A stretch of 16,061 nucleotides of DNA from an uncultured Collinsella sp. (GTDB taxonomy: Bacteria; Actinomycetota; Coriobacteriia; Coriobacteriales; Coriobacteriaceae), in assembly GCA_902470835.1 (NCBI GenBank), contig CABRHR010000044.1:1-16061 (forward strand). Direction: 5' to 3'. Each line of letters begins with the position of its first letter. Within the stretch, counting starts at the first letter, position 1. The notes beneath the pieces are model-generated. The model worked only from the letters and a program-made list of their open reading frames with translations, made no database searches and was not told where the DNA came from. Both the position numbers and the translations under genes were made by a program. This document shows positions 1 to 8,679 of this stretch, piece after piece.

Positions 1-46
1 TACACTATCCTCTTCGTCGGCAGCGTCAGATGTGTATAAGAGACAG
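1..46 (+). other. Residual Illumina Nextera adapter (sequencing artefact)
   Basis: Bases 14-27 (TCGTCGGCAGCGTC) followed by 28-46 (AGATGTGTATAAGAGACAG, the Tn5 mosaic end) are the standard Nextera read-1 transposase adapter. Bases 1-5 (TACAC) match the end of the P5 oligo, and bases 6-13 (TATCCTCT) match the Nextera i5 index commonly called S503/N503. The block is therefore library-construction sequence left on the contig end. It should be trimmed, and nothing in it should be read as a biological promoter or transposon end. Confidence 0.97.
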
Positions 47-82
47 ATCTTATATATAGAGACTTAGATTTATGTATAAGAT
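47..82. repeat. AT-rich imperfect inverted repeat upstream of clpB
   Basis: ATCTTATATATA (47-58) and TATGTATAAGAT (71-82) are inverted copies matching at 11 of 12 positions, separated by 12 bases. The block is far more AT-rich than its surroundings. It lies about 80 bases before clpB and could be an operator or part of a promoter. It also directly abuts the adapter and shares the 9-mer TGTATAAGA with the mosaic end (33-41 and 73-81), so a chimeric or fold-back read end is a real alternative. No CIRCE or HAIR heat-shock operator is recognisable here. Confidence 0.5.
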
Positions 83-121
83 CGTACAAAGCTGGCAACA
101 ATACTTCTCGAACAACGTGAA

Positions 122-139
122 GCCGCCCCGTAGGGCGGC
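122..139 (+). promoter_or_regulatory. Hairpin in clpB leader
   Basis: GCCGCCC (122-128) pairs perfectly with GGGCGGC (133-139) around a CGTA loop. It ends about 8 bases before the clpB ribosome binding site (AGAGAGGTGA, about 147-156). There is no T-tract on either strand, so it is unlikely to be a classical terminator. A role in mRNA stability or translation of clpB is inference only. Confidence 0.5.
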
Positions 140-160
140 CACCCCAAGAGAGGTGATTCC

Positions 161-2788
<2,628 letters not shown>

Positions 2789-2831
2789 ATTTTTGGGGCC
2801 GGCTTTAAATTGCCCCTCATCGCAAAACGCC

Positions 2832-2868
2832 AAGGGCGGCGGATCCAATTGGGTCTGCCGCCCTTTTT
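2832..2868 (+). terminator. Intrinsic terminator of clpB
   Basis: AAGGGCGGC (2832-2840) pairs with GCCGCCCTT (2857-2865). The stem continues inward through GGATCC/GGGTCT with G-U pairs, leaving an AATT loop (2847-2850), and is followed by a run of T (2864-2868). It lies 44 bases after the clpB stop. Confidence 0.9.
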
Positions 2869-2920
2869 CGTGCGACAATCGATGATGCTGAACGTGAGCA
2901 CATGGCAAGGAGATATGCAG

Positions 2921-3115
2921 ATGAAAGACGAGAACAAGACGAACACGCCGGCGACCGAGGCAGCGCCCGCCGCACCCAAGCCTGCGCCTAAGCCGGCACC
3001 CAAGCCGCGCGACCCTTTCATTCGTGCCGAGAACGAGGACGACGACGGCTACGATCCCTACAGCGATCGCCGCCCCGAGCGCGAGCCGATGTTCGAAGCC
3101 GACCCGTGGAACTAG
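2921..3115 (+). CDS. Small Pro/Lys/Ala-rich acidic-tail protein, unknown function
   Basis: The family is not recognised. From ATG 2921 it encodes 64 residues: a Thr/Glu/Ala-rich start, a PKPAPKPAPKP repeat (about 20-30), then an acidic, aromatic tail (ENEDDDGYDPYSD, ending EADPWN). There is no signal peptide or membrane segment, and it is probably intrinsically disordered and cytoplasmic. AAGGAG (2907-2912) is 8 bases from ATG 2921 but only 2 bases from ATG 2915, so 2921 is preferred. Upstream ATGs at 2882 and 2885 are in frame but precede the ribosome site. The frame begins just after the clpB terminator, and no convincing promoter is visible in the 50 bases between. A hairpin follows the stop. 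The in-frame codon bias and good ribosome site favour a real gene. Confidence 0.7.
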   Translation: MKDENKTNTPATEAAPAAPKPAPKPAPKPRDPFIRAENEDDDGYDPYSDRRPEREPMFEADPWN

Positions 3116-3122
3116 GAAACGT

Positions 3123-3162
3123 CCTCTAGCTGACGGAGCCGCGCGTTTCTGTCGGCTAGAGG
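3123..3162 (+). terminator. Probable terminator after the small gene
   Basis: CCTCTAGC (3123-3130) pairs perfectly with GCTAGAGG (3155-3162). The stem continues through TGACGGA/TCTGTCG (3131-3137 and 3148-3154) with two G-U pairs, giving about 15 pairs around a ten-base loop. The downstream tract (CGTTCGTGTTTG) is only moderately T-rich. The hairpin starts 7 bases after the stop codon. Confidence 0.7.
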
Positions 3163-3221
3163 CGTTCGTGTTTGCCTCCTCAACCGCTCGACATCCTTCG
3201 GGACAGAAAGAGAAAACTTGC

Positions 3222-3290
3222 TTAATCATTAATCAAGTTACACGCAATCTTGATTTCCAGCTAATCAAGAAACAGTATAATCTTGATTAG
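3222..3290 (+). promoter_or_regulatory. Promoter with a cluster of four AATCAAG half-sites
   Basis: Two consecutive inverted repeats are visible. AATCAAG (3231-3237) faces CTTGATT (3249-3255) across 11 bases. CTAATCAAG (3261-3269) faces CTTGATTAG (3282-3290) across 12 bases. A direct duplication TTAATCA-TTAATCA covers 3222-3235. A perfect -10 box TATAAT (3276-3281) lies in the spacer of the second repeat. The nearest -35-like sequence is TTGATT (3250-3255), 20 bases upstream, or TTTCCA (3254-3259) at 16. A protein bound to the second repeat would cover the promoter, so repression is the simplest reading. The cognate regulator is not evident; the ATPase downstream has no recognised DNA-binding domain. 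Confidence 0.7.
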
Positions 3291-3313
3291 TTAGAGAGCA
3301 AGATTGGGGAATC

Positions 3314-4666
3314 ATGGCATTCAACGACTTGGTAGCCCAGAAAATAAAGGACTTTGAGCAACAGGGAGTTCCGCAAGTTTTTGAGCGAGACCTTGATCTG
3401 GGAAACCCCCAGGAGCCAAAGCGCGACAACATCGTGAACGTGATTGTGGGAGCTCGCCGTTGCGGAAAGACGTATCGCCTGTATCAGGAGATGCGGCGGC
3501 TTCAGGGCCAAGGTGTCGAGCTCGATCGGATGCTATATTTCAATTTTGAGGATGAGCGTTTGCGTCCGTATGAGCCATCGCTGCTGGCGGACGTGCTCGA
3601 TACGTTTTATGCGCTCTATCCTGCTGCCCGAACCGAGGGTGCCTACATTTTCTTTGACGAGATCCAGGAAATTCCCGAATGGGGTGCGTTTCTGCGGCGT
3701 GTGGTCGATACGGAGAAAGCGACCGTCTACGTGTCGGGATCTTCTTCTAAGATGCTGTCCTCAGAACTTAAGAGCGAGTTCAGGGGCCGTTCCCTTGTAC
3801 GAGAGCTTTTTCCGTTGAGTTTTTCGGAATACGTCCGATATAAGACCGGGAGCGCTCCTGGTCCGGATGCACCCTTTTCCTCGAGCGACACGGCGTTGCT
3901 TCGACATCATCTGATCGGATATCTTGAGCGAGGGGGATTTATCGCGACACTTGAGCAGACGCCTGCGGACGCGATTCAGCTGCTACAGGAATATGCGTCG
4001 CGAACGGTCGCCATGGACGTTGTTGAGCGTTACGACGTTAAGAATCCTCGTTTGGCCTCGCTGTTTCTGACGCGGTGTATGGCATCTTCGGGACGAGAGC
4101 TGTCGGTGAACAAGGTGTACAACGAGTTCAAGAGCAGGCAGATACCCGTCAGTCGCAATTCGCTCAGCGATTTACTTGAGTATTACGAGGACGCCTATCT
4201 GTTGTTTTCTGTGCCGGAGTTCACGCGTTCACTTGCAAATAATATGCGGTCTGCGTCTAAGGTCTACGCCGTCGATCCTGCGATGTTTGGAGCATTCTCT
4301 CCCGCATCGGCATTGGATCAGGGCCAGAGACTCGAGACTGCGGTGTTCAATGCGCTAAGAAGAAGGACTCCCGCGGTGCGGGCCGGTTCGGTCTGCCGCC
4401 TGCTGATTAAGGAGAAGAATAAAAGCCATGAGGTTGACTTTGTGGCCGGAGATGCGCTTCTTATGCAGGCTTATAACCTGATTCAGGTGAGTGCGGATAT
4501 GGCAAGCGAGAAAACGCGCGAGCGCGAAATCGCCGCCCTCGATGTCTCGATGGCCCAGTTCGATCTTGGCGAGTCGGTAATCGTTACCATGGATGAGCAG
4601 GCCGATATTCCATGCGAACACGGTGTGGTACACGCTGTGCCCGCATGGAAGTGGCTCCTTGCCTAA
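3314..4666 (+). CDS. AAA ATPase with DUF4143-like C-terminal domain
   Basis: A 450-residue P-loop ATPase of the AAA_14/DUF4143 type, common as accessory genes in gut anaerobes; its biological role is not established. The N-terminal ATPase domain has Walker A GARRCGKT (46-53), Walker B AYIFFDE (110-116) with a following Gln, a sensor-like VSGSSS (140-145) and a conserved EFRGRS (155-160). The middle part resembles a winged-helix/DUF4143 region. The C-terminus has the nuclease-fold-like pattern E341 (LETAVFNALRR), E373-V-D375-F and Q391-V, which resembles the PD-(D/E)XK core; whether it cuts DNA is unknown. ATG 3314 follows GGGGA (3306-3310). Codon use is less GC-biased than clpB or the oxidoreductase, and no operon partner is present, both consistent with acquired DNA. 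It has its own promoter with repeated half-sites. Its stop lies 14 bases before a duplicated gene fragment. Confidence 0.88.
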   Translation: MAFNDLVAQKIKDFEQQGVPQVFERDLDLGNPQEPKRDNIVNVIVGARRCGKTYRLYQEMRRLQGQGVELDRMLYFNFEDERLRPYEPSLLADVLDTFYALYPAARTEGAYIFFDEIQEIPEWGAFLRRVVDTEKATVYVSGSSSKMLSSELKSEFRGRSLVRELFPLSFSEYVRYKTGSAPGPDAPFSSSDTALLRHHLIGYLERGGFIATLEQTPADAIQLLQEYASRTVAMDVVERYDVKNPRLASLFLTRCMASSGRELSVNKVYNEFKSRQIPVSRNSLSDLLEYYEDAYLLFSVPEFTRSLANNMRSASKVYAVDPAMFGAFSPASALDQGQRLETAVFNALRRRTPAVRAGSVCRLLIKEKNKSHEVDFVAGDALLMQAYNLIQVSADMASEKTREREIAALDVSMAQFDLGESVIVTMDEQADIPCEHGVVHAVPAWKWLLA

Positions 4667-4680
4667 TCATCCTCAAAGTA

Positions 4681-4840
4681 GCTAAAAGCCCCCCGTCCCA
4701 AAAAGACTGCCCTCGCTGCGGCCGGCTAGTCCTGGCCTTGATGCTTGGCAGCAGAATCTGGGCGAGGTAGTCGCACTCGAGCTTGGTCGCGGCGTCGGCC
4801 TTGCCGTCCTTGCCGACCAGCACGTTTTTAATCTGGCTGT
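4681..4840. repeat. Left copy of ~160-bp direct repeat
   Basis: This block aligns to 8660-8821 in the same orientation with about six substitutions and two single-base indels, counted by eye. Identity stops sharply after CTGGCTGT (4833-4840). On the left the match may extend weakly to AATCATC (4665-4671 against 8644-8650, same spacing), which overlaps the ATPase stop codon. The two copies bracket the GntR-deoC-manA-SDR segment. Confidence 0.95.
4726..4840 (-). pseudogene. Truncated 3' remnant of the acidic membrane-protein gene
   Basis: Read on the minus strand this gives QIKNVLVGKDGKADAATK followed by LECDYLAQILLPSIKA, the last ~35 residues of the intact gene at 8706-10202. The 5' end is missing: similarity stops at 4840. 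A one-base deletion next to the last codons shifts the frame so the original TAG (4726-4728) is no longer used. All four substitutions in the coding part are synonymous (TAT/TAC, CCC/CCA, GCT/GCC, ATC/ATT). This means the fragment descends from a functional, selected allele and decayed only recently. It is not expected to be expressed as a functional protein. Confidence 0.9.
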
Positions 4841-4910
4841 TAGCCTACCAAGAGTGCTGACGGCTGCGCATAAAGTACGGCAGAGTGCCACCTCGCAAAC
4901 GGAGTTAGCT

Positions 4911-5621
4911 TTATTCGCTTACGCGCACTTCAAAGTCAAAGGAGTTGCTTTCGCCTCGATACGTCGCCAGGGAATACTCGACGGGAGAGTCAAGCGCGTC
5001 TCGTGCAACGGTTTGGAAAATGATGAGGGGGTCGCCCTCCTCAATGTCGAGCAGGGCGGCGGTTGTCACATCGGCTTTTGAGACCTCGAGGTGACGGCGC
5101 GCTCGCTCGACTGGGTTGCCAGATTCGCTCATGGCAAAATACAGGCTGGTCTCTTCAAAGTTGACGGCATCGAAGTCTTGGTACGGTTTGCAGGGAATAT
5201 AGCTTTCCACAAATACGTTGGGCGTGCCGTCGGCATATCTCAGGCGGACGAGTTTGTAGACGTCTTCGCCGGGCTCTAACTCAAGCTTACCGGCGATTTC
5301 GGTTGTTGCTTTGACGCGCTTGAAGGTGAGGACCTTGGTGCGTGGCACGCGCCCGGCTCGTTTCATCTCATCTTCGAAGCTCATAATGCGCATGGCAAAG
5401 GCCTGGTCGACCTTGGGGAGCGTTACAACGGTGCCGCGGCGCCGCCGTTTTTCCAAGTAGCCCTCGCTTACAAGCGCTTGCATGGCCTGGCGAATAGTTG
5501 ACCGGCTGACGCCGTACATATCGCATAGCTGCATTTCAGAGGGAATGGCTTCGCCTACGGCGTACGTGCCGTTTTTAATTTTGGCGAGTAGATCATCTTT
5601 GATTTGGTCGTAGAGCGTCAT
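4911..5621 (-). CDS. GntR-family transcriptional regulator (HutC/UTRA type)
   Basis: A 236-residue effector-responsive repressor or activator. An N-terminal winged helix-turn-helix (1-68) has the typical IPSEMQLCDMYGVSRSTIR and GYLEKRRRRGT wing. A UTRA ligand-binding domain (about 85-230) has the family pattern LVRLRYADGTPNVFVESYIP and ends FDFEVRVSE. UTRA domains usually bind phosphorylated sugars or related metabolites, which fits the divergent deoC-manA-SDR operon it faces. ATG 5621 follows AAAAAGG (5637-5631). A longer frame from GTG 5732 would add 37 residues before the DNA-binding domain and is unlikely because the family starts at the helix. The gene sits inside the direct-repeat-bracketed cassette. 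No terminator is visible before the repeat. Confidence 0.92.
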   Translation of the reverse strand: MTLYDQIKDDLLAKIKNGTYAVGEAIPSEMQLCDMYGVSRSTIRQAMQALVSEGYLEKRRRRGTVVTLPKVDQAFAMRIMSFEDEMKRAGRVPRTKVLTFKRVKATTEIAGKLELEPGEDVYKLVRLRYADGTPNVFVESYIPCKPYQDFDAVNFEETSLYFAMSESGNPVERARRHLEVSKADVTTAALLDIEEGDPLIIFQTVARDALDSPVEYSLATYRGESNSFDFEVRVSE

Positions 5622-5625
5622 TTTG

Positions 5626-5739
5626 TCATACCTTTTTAAGACCGAAGTTGGAACGAATATAACATATGGGGCGGAGCCATAAGGCTCCGCCCCGATGGCC
5701 GGGGTAAATTGTTGGCTTGCCGATGCTGCCACTCGCCAC
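5626..5739 (-). other. Possible leader ORF upstream of gntR
   Basis: On the minus strand AAAGGAG (5751-5745) is followed five bases later by GTG (5739), opening a 37-codon frame. It reads VASGSIGKPTIYPG through NFGLKKV and ends at TGA (5628-5626), four bases before the gntR ATG. The ribosome site is stronger than that of gntR itself, and the spacing would allow translational coupling. The frame contains the long hairpin at 5668-5693. There is no homology evidence. The AAAGGAG could instead belong to a GTG start at 5732 in the gntR frame, at a poor 12-base spacing. Confidence 0.3.
5668..5693 (-). promoter_or_regulatory. Perfect 11-bp hairpin in the gntR leader
   Basis: GGGGCGGAGCC (5668-5678) and GGCTCCGCCCC (5683-5693) form a perfect stem with an ATAA loop. 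On the minus strand it is followed by ATATGTTATATTCG, moderately T-rich but not a clean U-tract. It lies about 47 bases before the gntR start. It could act as an attenuator, a leaky terminator or a stability element for the gntR transcript; these cannot be told apart from sequence. Confidence 0.6.
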
Positions 5740-5763
5740 TGTAACTCCTTTCGTTGCGCTTAA

Positions 5764-5881
5764 TCATATATGTATGACCAAAATGTTGATAGTTTGAGTC
5801 TATTCCACTCCATAAACGGTATTAAATCAGACATAAATGGTAAAACGGATTATGTAGCAGTAATATGTATGACAATATGTT
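5764..5881. promoter_or_regulatory. gntR/deoC divergent control region with repeated motifs
   Basis: This AT-rich stretch lies between the divergent genes. ATATGTATGAC occurs at 5768-5778 and again at 5863-5873, 95 bases apart, each followed by a related AT-rich ATGTT. The first copy is in a near-palindrome TCATA-TATG-TATGA (5764-5777). CATAAACGGTA (5811-5821) and CATAAATGGTA (5832-5842) are direct repeats 21 bases apart, two helical turns. These are good candidates for GntR-family binding sites that could loop or stack. No clear -35/-10 pair was found for either direction; TAATAT (5861-5866) is a possible -10 for deoC. Confidence 0.6.
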
Positions 5882-5921
5882 AGGATACAGGCACGCACCA
5901 ACCCCAATGAAGGGAGCCGTC

Positions 5922-6632
5922 ATGGCACGTTACACGCTCGATGATCTCGCCCGCTTGGTTGATCACACCAACCTCCACCCCGACGCCACGCGCGAGGATA
6001 TGGAGAAGCTCTGCCAGGAGGCAAAGGACTATCACTTCAAGATGGTCGCCATCAATTCCGTCCAGTCCAAGCTCTGCTCCGAGCTCCTCGCCGGCACCGA
6101 CATCCACACCGGCGCCGCCATCAGTTTCCCCCTCGGCCAGACCACCATCGCTACCAAGGTCTTCGAGACCAAGGAAGCATTGGCCAACGGCGCGAACGAG
6201 ATCGATTACGTGGTCAACCTCACCGAGGTCAAGGCCGGCAACTGGGCCTACATCAAGGATGAGATGCAGCAGATCGTCGACATCTGCCGTAAGGCCGACG
6301 TCCCCTCCAAGGTTATCTTCGAGAATTGCCTGCTCACCGAGGATGAGAAACTCGAGCTGTGCAAGGTCGCAAGCGTGGTCCTGCCCACTTTCGTGAAGAC
6401 CTCCACCGGATTCTCCACTGGCGGCGCAACCGTCGAGGACGTCCGACTCATGCGCGAGCACACCGACCCCCGTGTTAAGGTCAAGGCCGCTGGGGGTATC
6501 CGCACCGCCGACGCTTTCCTCGATATGGTTCGTGCCGGTGCCGAGCGCATCGGCTGCAGCGCCGGCATACCCATCATCGACGAGTTGCGTGCGCGCATGG
6601 AGCGCGACGGTATCGACGCCTTCGAGCTGTAA
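5922..6632 (+). CDS. deoC: Deoxyribose-phosphate aldolase
   Basis: A class I aldolase that splits 2-deoxyribose-5-phosphate into glyceraldehyde-3-phosphate and acetaldehyde, in the cytoplasm. The 236-residue TIM barrel shows the Schiff-base lysine K159 in FVKTSTGF (157-164), the proton-relay D95 in EIDYVVN and the second lysine K188 in VKVKAAGGIRT. The phosphate-binding loop reads RIGCSAG rather than the more usual GTSS, a mild departure that could affect substrate choice. ATG 5922 follows AAGGGAG (5910-5916); the open frame reaches back to 5865 but with no ribosome site and into the control region. It is the first gene of an operon with manA (9 bases apart) and an SDR, and faces a GntR repressor. 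Unlike typical deo operons there is no nucleoside phosphorylase, phosphopentomutase or transporter here, so the physiological substrate could be a different deoxy-sugar phosphate; that is inference. Confidence 0.93.
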   Translation: MARYTLDDLARLVDHTNLHPDATREDMEKLCQEAKDYHFKMVAINSVQSKLCSELLAGTDIHTGAAISFPLGQTTIATKVFETKEALANGANEIDYVVNLTEVKAGNWAYIKDEMQQIVDICRKADVPSKVIFENCLLTEDEKLELCKVASVVLPTFVKTSTGFSTGGATVEDVRLMREHTDPRVKVKAAGGIRTADAFLDMVRAGAERIGCSAGIPIIDELRARMERDGIDAFEL

Positions 6633-6641
6633 GGAGTGAAT

Positions 6642-7601
6642 ATGGGACCTATCCTGCTCAAACCCAACTATATTTCCCCCGTCTGGTCGGGTCCGCGCGT
6701 CAACGAGGCGCGCGGCCTTTCCGGGGACACCCTATACGGCGAGTCGTTTGACGTGTCTGTACACGATGGGTTGGTCAACGATGTCGACGGTGGCCCGTTT
6801 GACGGCATGCCGCTCGATCGCGTGATAGCCGAGAACAAGGCCGCCATCATGGGCGAGCTCGATCACGACGGCATCGTGCAGATCATCACGATGGATGCCG
6901 GCGAGAACCTGTCCGTCCAGGTGCATCCCGACGAGGCATACGCCCGCGAACACGAGTCCGACCACGAGAAGGCGGAGTCCTGGTACATCCTGGACGCCGA
7001 GCCCGGCGCCTCGATCATTTGCGGCACGACGACCGACGACCTTGATGCGCTGCGCGGCGCGACGGCGGATGACAGTGTGGGCGACCGCTACGGAAGGCGC
7101 GTTCCCGTGAGCGAAGGCGACTTCGTGTTAATCCCTGCTGGGACCATGCATGCGATGGGCGAGGGCGTATTCGCCCTCGAGGTCGGTAGCCTGGGCTTCA
7201 AAACGTATCGGTTGTGCGATTGGGGTCGCGGTCGCGAGCTTCATGTCGAGCAGGCGTTCGACGTACTCGACACCTCAATCCGTCCCGAGCCCGCGCATTT
7301 CGGCGCCTTCGATCCGAAGGCCCCCGCGAGTGTGCGTCGTGGCGTCACGCACCGCCTGTTCACATCAGACGTCGTTGACGTCCGGGGCGAATGGGAGTGC
7401 CCCCTGGGCGATCGGTATGCCGTGCTGTCCTGCGTGGGCGGCCATGCCCGGGTGGTCACGGGCGACGGCGCCGTCGAGCTCCCCCGTACCGTCTCTGCGC
7501 TGATTCCTGCGAGTGCGGGTTCGTTCACGGTCGAGGGGGCGTGTCGCGTGTTGGTGAGCCGCGTCGTCGATGGGCGTGACGGCCAGCGCGACGGGGAGTA
7601 A
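6642..7601 (+). CDS. manA: Class I mannose-6-phosphate isomerase (short type)
   Basis: A zinc-dependent cupin enzyme interconverting mannose-6-phosphate and fructose-6-phosphate in the cytoplasm. At 319 residues it matches the short Bacillus-type ManA. Zinc ligands are visible as Q93 and H95 (NLSVQVHPDE), E112 (AESWYIL) and H170 (IPAGTMHA), with the conserved TYRLCDWGR after them. A second, small C-terminal cupin-like domain follows. ATG 6642 is five bases after AAGGAG (6631-6636), which overlaps the deoC stop codon, so the two are tightly coupled; a GTG at 6636 lies inside that ribosome site and is rejected. The next gene starts 12 bases after its stop. Pairing with deoC and an SDR under one GntR regulator suggests a sugar pathway ending at fructose-6-phosphate and triose phosphate, but the exact substrate is unknown. 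Some family members act on other phosphosugars. Confidence 0.9.
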   Translation: MGPILLKPNYISPVWSGPRVNEARGLSGDTLYGESFDVSVHDGLVNDVDGGPFDGMPLDRVIAENKAAIMGELDHDGIVQIITMDAGENLSVQVHPDEAYAREHESDHEKAESWYILDAEPGASIICGTTTDDLDALRGATADDSVGDRYGRRVPVSEGDFVLIPAGTMHAMGEGVFALEVGSLGFKTYRLCDWGRGRELHVEQAFDVLDTSIRPEPAHFGAFDPKAPASVRRGVTHRLFTSDVVDVRGEWECPLGDRYAVLSCVGGHARVVTGDGAVELPRTVSALIPASAGSFTVEGACRVLVSRVVDGRDGQRDGE

Positions 7602-7613
7602 TTGGAGGTCGAT

Positions 7614-8492
7614 ATGTCCGGATCAAAGCCTCGTGTTGTGGTGACGGGTGCAAATGGGTATCTTGCGAGCCTCATTCGTCTGTACAACGCCGATAAGTTC
7701 GATTTTGTCAACGTTACAAGGACCGACGTTGACCTTGTCAATGTTGAGGAAGTTGCCGAGTTTTTTGCCGGCCTCGATTTCGATGTCTGCCTTCATATGG
7801 CAGCTGACGCTTCGACTGCCCATTGCGAGAATGACCCCGAGGGAACGCATCGAATCAATACGGAGTCGGCGATTGCCATTGCGCGGGCCTGTCGTGCCTG
7901 CGGTGCCCGTATGGTTTTCTTTTCAACCGAGCAGTGTTTCAATGCCTCGACAGGCGAGCCTCCGTTTCGCGAGGACGACGAGATGGCTACCACCACGCGA
8001 TACGGTGCGCAGAAGATGGAGGCGGATGATTGGATCAGGGAAAACCTCGACAATTATCTGATCCTGCGCCTTTCGTGGATGTTCGGCCTTCCCATGCCTG
8101 GGGCAAAGCCCGCCCCCAATATCCTGACGAATGTTTTGCACGCAGTTCGGACGGGAGAGCCAGCGGCGTTTCGCGTGCATGAGCGACGGAACATGACGTA
8201 CGGTCTGGAATTGGCAAACGCCCTGCCGCAAATCCTTATGCTGCCCAGCGGGGCATATCATTTTGCGAGCCAAAACGGCTTGAGCACGTATGAGACCGCG
8301 CGCCTTGTTGCGCGGCGACTTGGTTGTGCCGAGCAGAGTATCGATGAGCTCGTGCTTCCGGACACTACGACCTATGCTGACCGACCCAGGGACTTTCGTC
8401 TTTCATCTGAAAAGCTTGCACGAGCGGGGGTGCGCCTCGGAACGTTTGAAGATAGCCTCGAAAGCTGCTTGAAGGATTTTGGATTAATTTAG
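7614..8492 (+). CDS. RmlD-like extended SDR (NAD(P)-dependent sugar reductase/epimerase family)
   Basis: 292 residues with an N-terminal Rossmann fold: VVVTGANGYLAS (8-19), HMAAD (61-65) where the cofactor pocket is expected, and FSTEQCFN (103-110) at the position of the usual STDYVFDG. The catalytic-type Y130 and K134 lie in RYGAQK. This fits the dTDP-4-dehydrorhamnose reductase (RmlD) superfamily, but no rmlA, rmlB or rmlC is nearby and the STDYVF motif is altered, so rhamnose synthesis should not be assumed; NAD-dependent oxidation or reduction of a sugar in the same pathway as deoC and manA is plausible. ATG 7614 follows TTGGAGG (7602-7608). A TTG at 7602, in frame, lies inside the ribosome site. 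Codon use is less GC-biased than the two preceding genes. It is the last gene of the operon, followed by a strong terminator. Confidence 0.8.
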   Translation: MSGSKPRVVVTGANGYLASLIRLYNADKFDFVNVTRTDVDLVNVEEVAEFFAGLDFDVCLHMAADASTAHCENDPEGTHRINTESAIAIARACRACGARMVFFSTEQCFNASTGEPPFREDDEMATTTRYGAQKMEADDWIRENLDNYLILRLSWMFGLPMPGAKPAPNILTNVLHAVRTGEPAAFRVHERRNMTYGLELANALPQILMLPSGAYHFASQNGLSTYETARLVARRLGCAEQSIDELVLPDTTTYADRPRDFRLSSEKLARAGVRLGTFEDSLESCLKDFGLI

Positions 8493-8530
8493 CATGTGCA
8501 GCGCTGATGGCATATCGGCCGCTCGATTCG

Positions 8531-8563
8531 AAGACCCAGCCGCAAGTTTGGCTGGGTCTTTTC
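8531..8563 (+). terminator. Terminator of the deoC-manA-SDR operon
   Basis: AAGACCCAGCC (8531-8541) and GGCTGGGTCTT (8550-8560) form a perfect 11-bp stem with an 8-base loop, followed by TTTTC. It lies 38 bases after the SDR stop. Confidence 0.93.
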
Positions 8564-8627
8564 GTGGGTATGGCTTGTGTCGGCGTTCGGCAGAAGCACG
8601 CTGTTGGAGCGCGGACGTTCTTCTTCT

Positions 8628-8679
8628 GGGACGAGGCTCAAAAAATCATCGGGCAGGTGGCTAAAAGAGCCCCCGTCCC
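8628..8679. repeat. Inverted repeat at the right cassette boundary
   Basis: GGGACG-A-GGCTC (8628-8639) is complementary to GAGCC-CC-CGTCCC (8667-8679), 11 pairs interrupted by a small bulge with a 27-base loop. The right arm lies inside the direct repeat, while the left arm is outside it and is absent beside the left copy. It could be structure in the 3' untranslated region of the minus-strand gene, or a feature of the junction. There is no proper U-tract in either direction. Confidence 0.5.

Noticed and set aside
28..46. Tn5 mosaic end as evidence of a natural transposon
   Set aside because: It is continuous with the Nextera adapter, index and P5 tail, so it comes from library preparation.
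47..160. CIRCE or HAIR heat-shock operator before clpB
   Set aside because: Neither TTAGCACTC-N9-GAGTGCTAA nor CTTGAGT-N7-ACTCAAG is present; the only inverted repeat there is the AT-rich one reported.
5622..5732. Longer GntR start at GTG 5732
   Set aside because: It would add 37 residues in front of a helix-turn-helix that normally starts the protein, and ATG 5621 has AAAAAGG at good spacing.
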